NCBI RefSeq assembly: GCF_016862635.1
Contig: NZ_BONI01000053.1
Coordinates: 1-64,000, forward strand
From: Catellatospora coxensis
GTDB taxonomy: Bacteria; Actinomycetota; Actinomycetes; Mycobacteriales; Micromonosporaceae
Length of the DNA stretch: 64,000 nt
Direction of reading: 5' to 3'
A model generated the notes under the pieces. That model ran no database searches. It was not told the origin of the DNA and worked only from the letters and a program-made list of their open reading frames with translations. How positions within the stretch are numbered: position 1 is the stretch's first letter; every line of letters starts with the position of its first letter. Position numbers and translations under genes: made by a program. Below, piece after piece: positions 63,306 to 64,000 of the stretch.

Positions 63306-64000
63306 ATGACCCCCGATGAACCCCGCCCGGCGAATGCCGTGGCCGCGCCACCGCCGGACGCCGGCCCGCGCAGTCCCACCCAGCTCAGCCTGAAGTCGTG
63401 GTGGCAGGTGCTGCGCCGGACCGCCAAGGAGTTCGACACGGACAGCCTGCAGGTGTGGGCCGCCGCCCTGACCTACTACGGGGTGCTGTCGCTGTTTCCC
63501 GGCATCCTGGTGCTGGCGGCGGCCGTGGGACTGTTCGACGACCGGCTGGTCGACGACGTGCTCGACGACGTCACCCCGATCATGCCGACCGCGGTGCGGG
63601 AGGTCTTCACGGCCGCGCTGGACAACGTGCAGGCCAACGACAGCAAGGCGGGCCTGGCCGCGGTCATCGGCCTGGCGGTGGCGATGTGGTCGGCGTCAGG
63701 CTACGTGGACGCGTTCATGCAGGCGTCCAACGCGATCTACGACGTGCCCGAGGGGCGGCCGCTGTGGAAGCGGCTGCCGATCCGGCTCGCGGTGACCCTG
63801 GCGACCGGCGCGCTGCTGGTGGCCAGCGTGCTCATCGTCGTGGTCAGCGGGCGGCTGGCCGAGGCGCTCGGCGGTGTGCTCGGCCTGTCCGGGCCGGTGG
63901 TGACGGCCTGGCAGATCGGCAAGTGGCCGCTGCTGGTCGCCCTCGTCGCGCTGCTGTTCGCGATCCTGTACTGGGCCTCGCCCAACGCGCGGCAGGGCGG
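63306..64000 (+). CDS. YihY/BrkB-family membrane protein, cut by window end
   Basis: At least 231 residues, no stop before the window end. The YihY core is clear: WWQVLRRTAKEFDTDSLQVWAAALTYYGVLSLFPGILVLAAAVGLF, GLAAVIGLAVAMWSASGYVDAFMQASNAIYDVPEGRPLWKRLPIRLAV and AILYWASPNA. A 30-residue Pro-rich cytoplasmic start precedes it. Function unknown; once mislabelled RNase BN. It is divergent from the MMPL gene; the 207 nt between them (63099-63305) hold no other gene, only a weak GTGGCG/CGCCAC dyad (63112-63136). Confidence 0.82.
   Translation, partial: MTPDEPRPANAVAAPPPDAGPRSPTQLSLKSWWQVLRRTAKEFDTDSLQVWAAALTYYGVLSLFPGILVLAAAVGLFDDRLVDDVLDDVTPIMPTAVREVFTAALDNVQANDSKAGLAAVIGLAVAMWSASGYVDAFMQASNAIYDVPEGRPLWKRLPIRLAVTLATGALLVASVLIVVVSGRLAEALGGVLGLSGPVVTAWQIGKWPLLVALVALLFAILYWASPNARQG

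Overview
The window is very GC-rich (about 70% or more by eye) with dense coding, many GTG starts, many secreted hydrolases with Sec, Tat or lipoprotein signals, F420-type oxidoreductases and TTGACA-like promoters. This fits a mycelial actinomycete. A Micromonosporaceae-type genome is my best guess; it is an inference, not shown by a marker gene. I see no rRNA, tRNA, CRISPR array, insertion sequence or phage gene.

Layout. 0-3.2 kb: a secreted zinc metalloprotease (metzincin) operon, with a divergent I36-type protease inhibitor and a lipoprotein. 3.2-7.6 kb: a small LuxR-type regulator and a MacA/MacB-like export operon. 7.7-11.3 kb: a Tat-exported 5'-nucleotidase, a VOC protein and a secreted endonuclease/exonuclease-type phosphatase. 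11.5-16.5 kb: a large AAA ATPase regulator-like protein and a DrrA/DrrB-like ABC exporter. 16.6-19.5 kb: an exported GH43 glycosidase and a lipase. 19.6-24.1 kb: a trypsin-STAND NTPase-WD40 protein with its Trypco1 partner, a predicted biological-conflict module. 24.2-25.9 kb: a deazaflavin-type reductase and a second metzincin plus lipoprotein pair. 26.1-31 kb: an FdhF/YdeP-like molybdoenzyme behind a strongly structured leader, an HxlR/FMN-reductase pair, a hemerythrin and an acetyltransferase. 31-35 kb: a GH11 xylanase, a TPR protein and a PadR-HAAS membrane pair. 35-39.4 kb: a tyrosinase with a His-rich partner, an acetyltransferase, an MFS exporter running into a decayed LysE gene, and a DUF427 protein. 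39.4-47.6 kb: a glycogen-debranching-like enzyme, argG, a HEAT-repeat protein and a HelD-like helicase. 47.8-53.7 kb: a 1464-residue subtilisin-Kelch exoprotease flanked by two paralogous winged-helix regulators. 53.8-59.8 kb: YibE/F, an arsC remnant, a lincosamide-nucleotidyltransferase-like gene, and an F420/flavin oxidoreductase operon facing a MarR gene across a double operator. 59.8-64 kb: two small envelope proteins, an MMPL transporter preceded by a coupled 16-codon ORF, and a YihY/BrkB protein cut by the window end.

How it works together. Much of the window concerns extracellular work: proteases, xylan and arabinan degradation, lipase, nucleotidase, tyrosinase. Many convergent gene pairs end in strong hairpins, three of which belong to one sequence family. 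Several local regulators (MarR, PadR, HxlR) sit beside perfect palindromes in their own divergent promoters. The most notable systems are the trypsin-STAND-Trypco1 module, the twice-occurring metzincin-partner module and the regulator-flanked giant protease.
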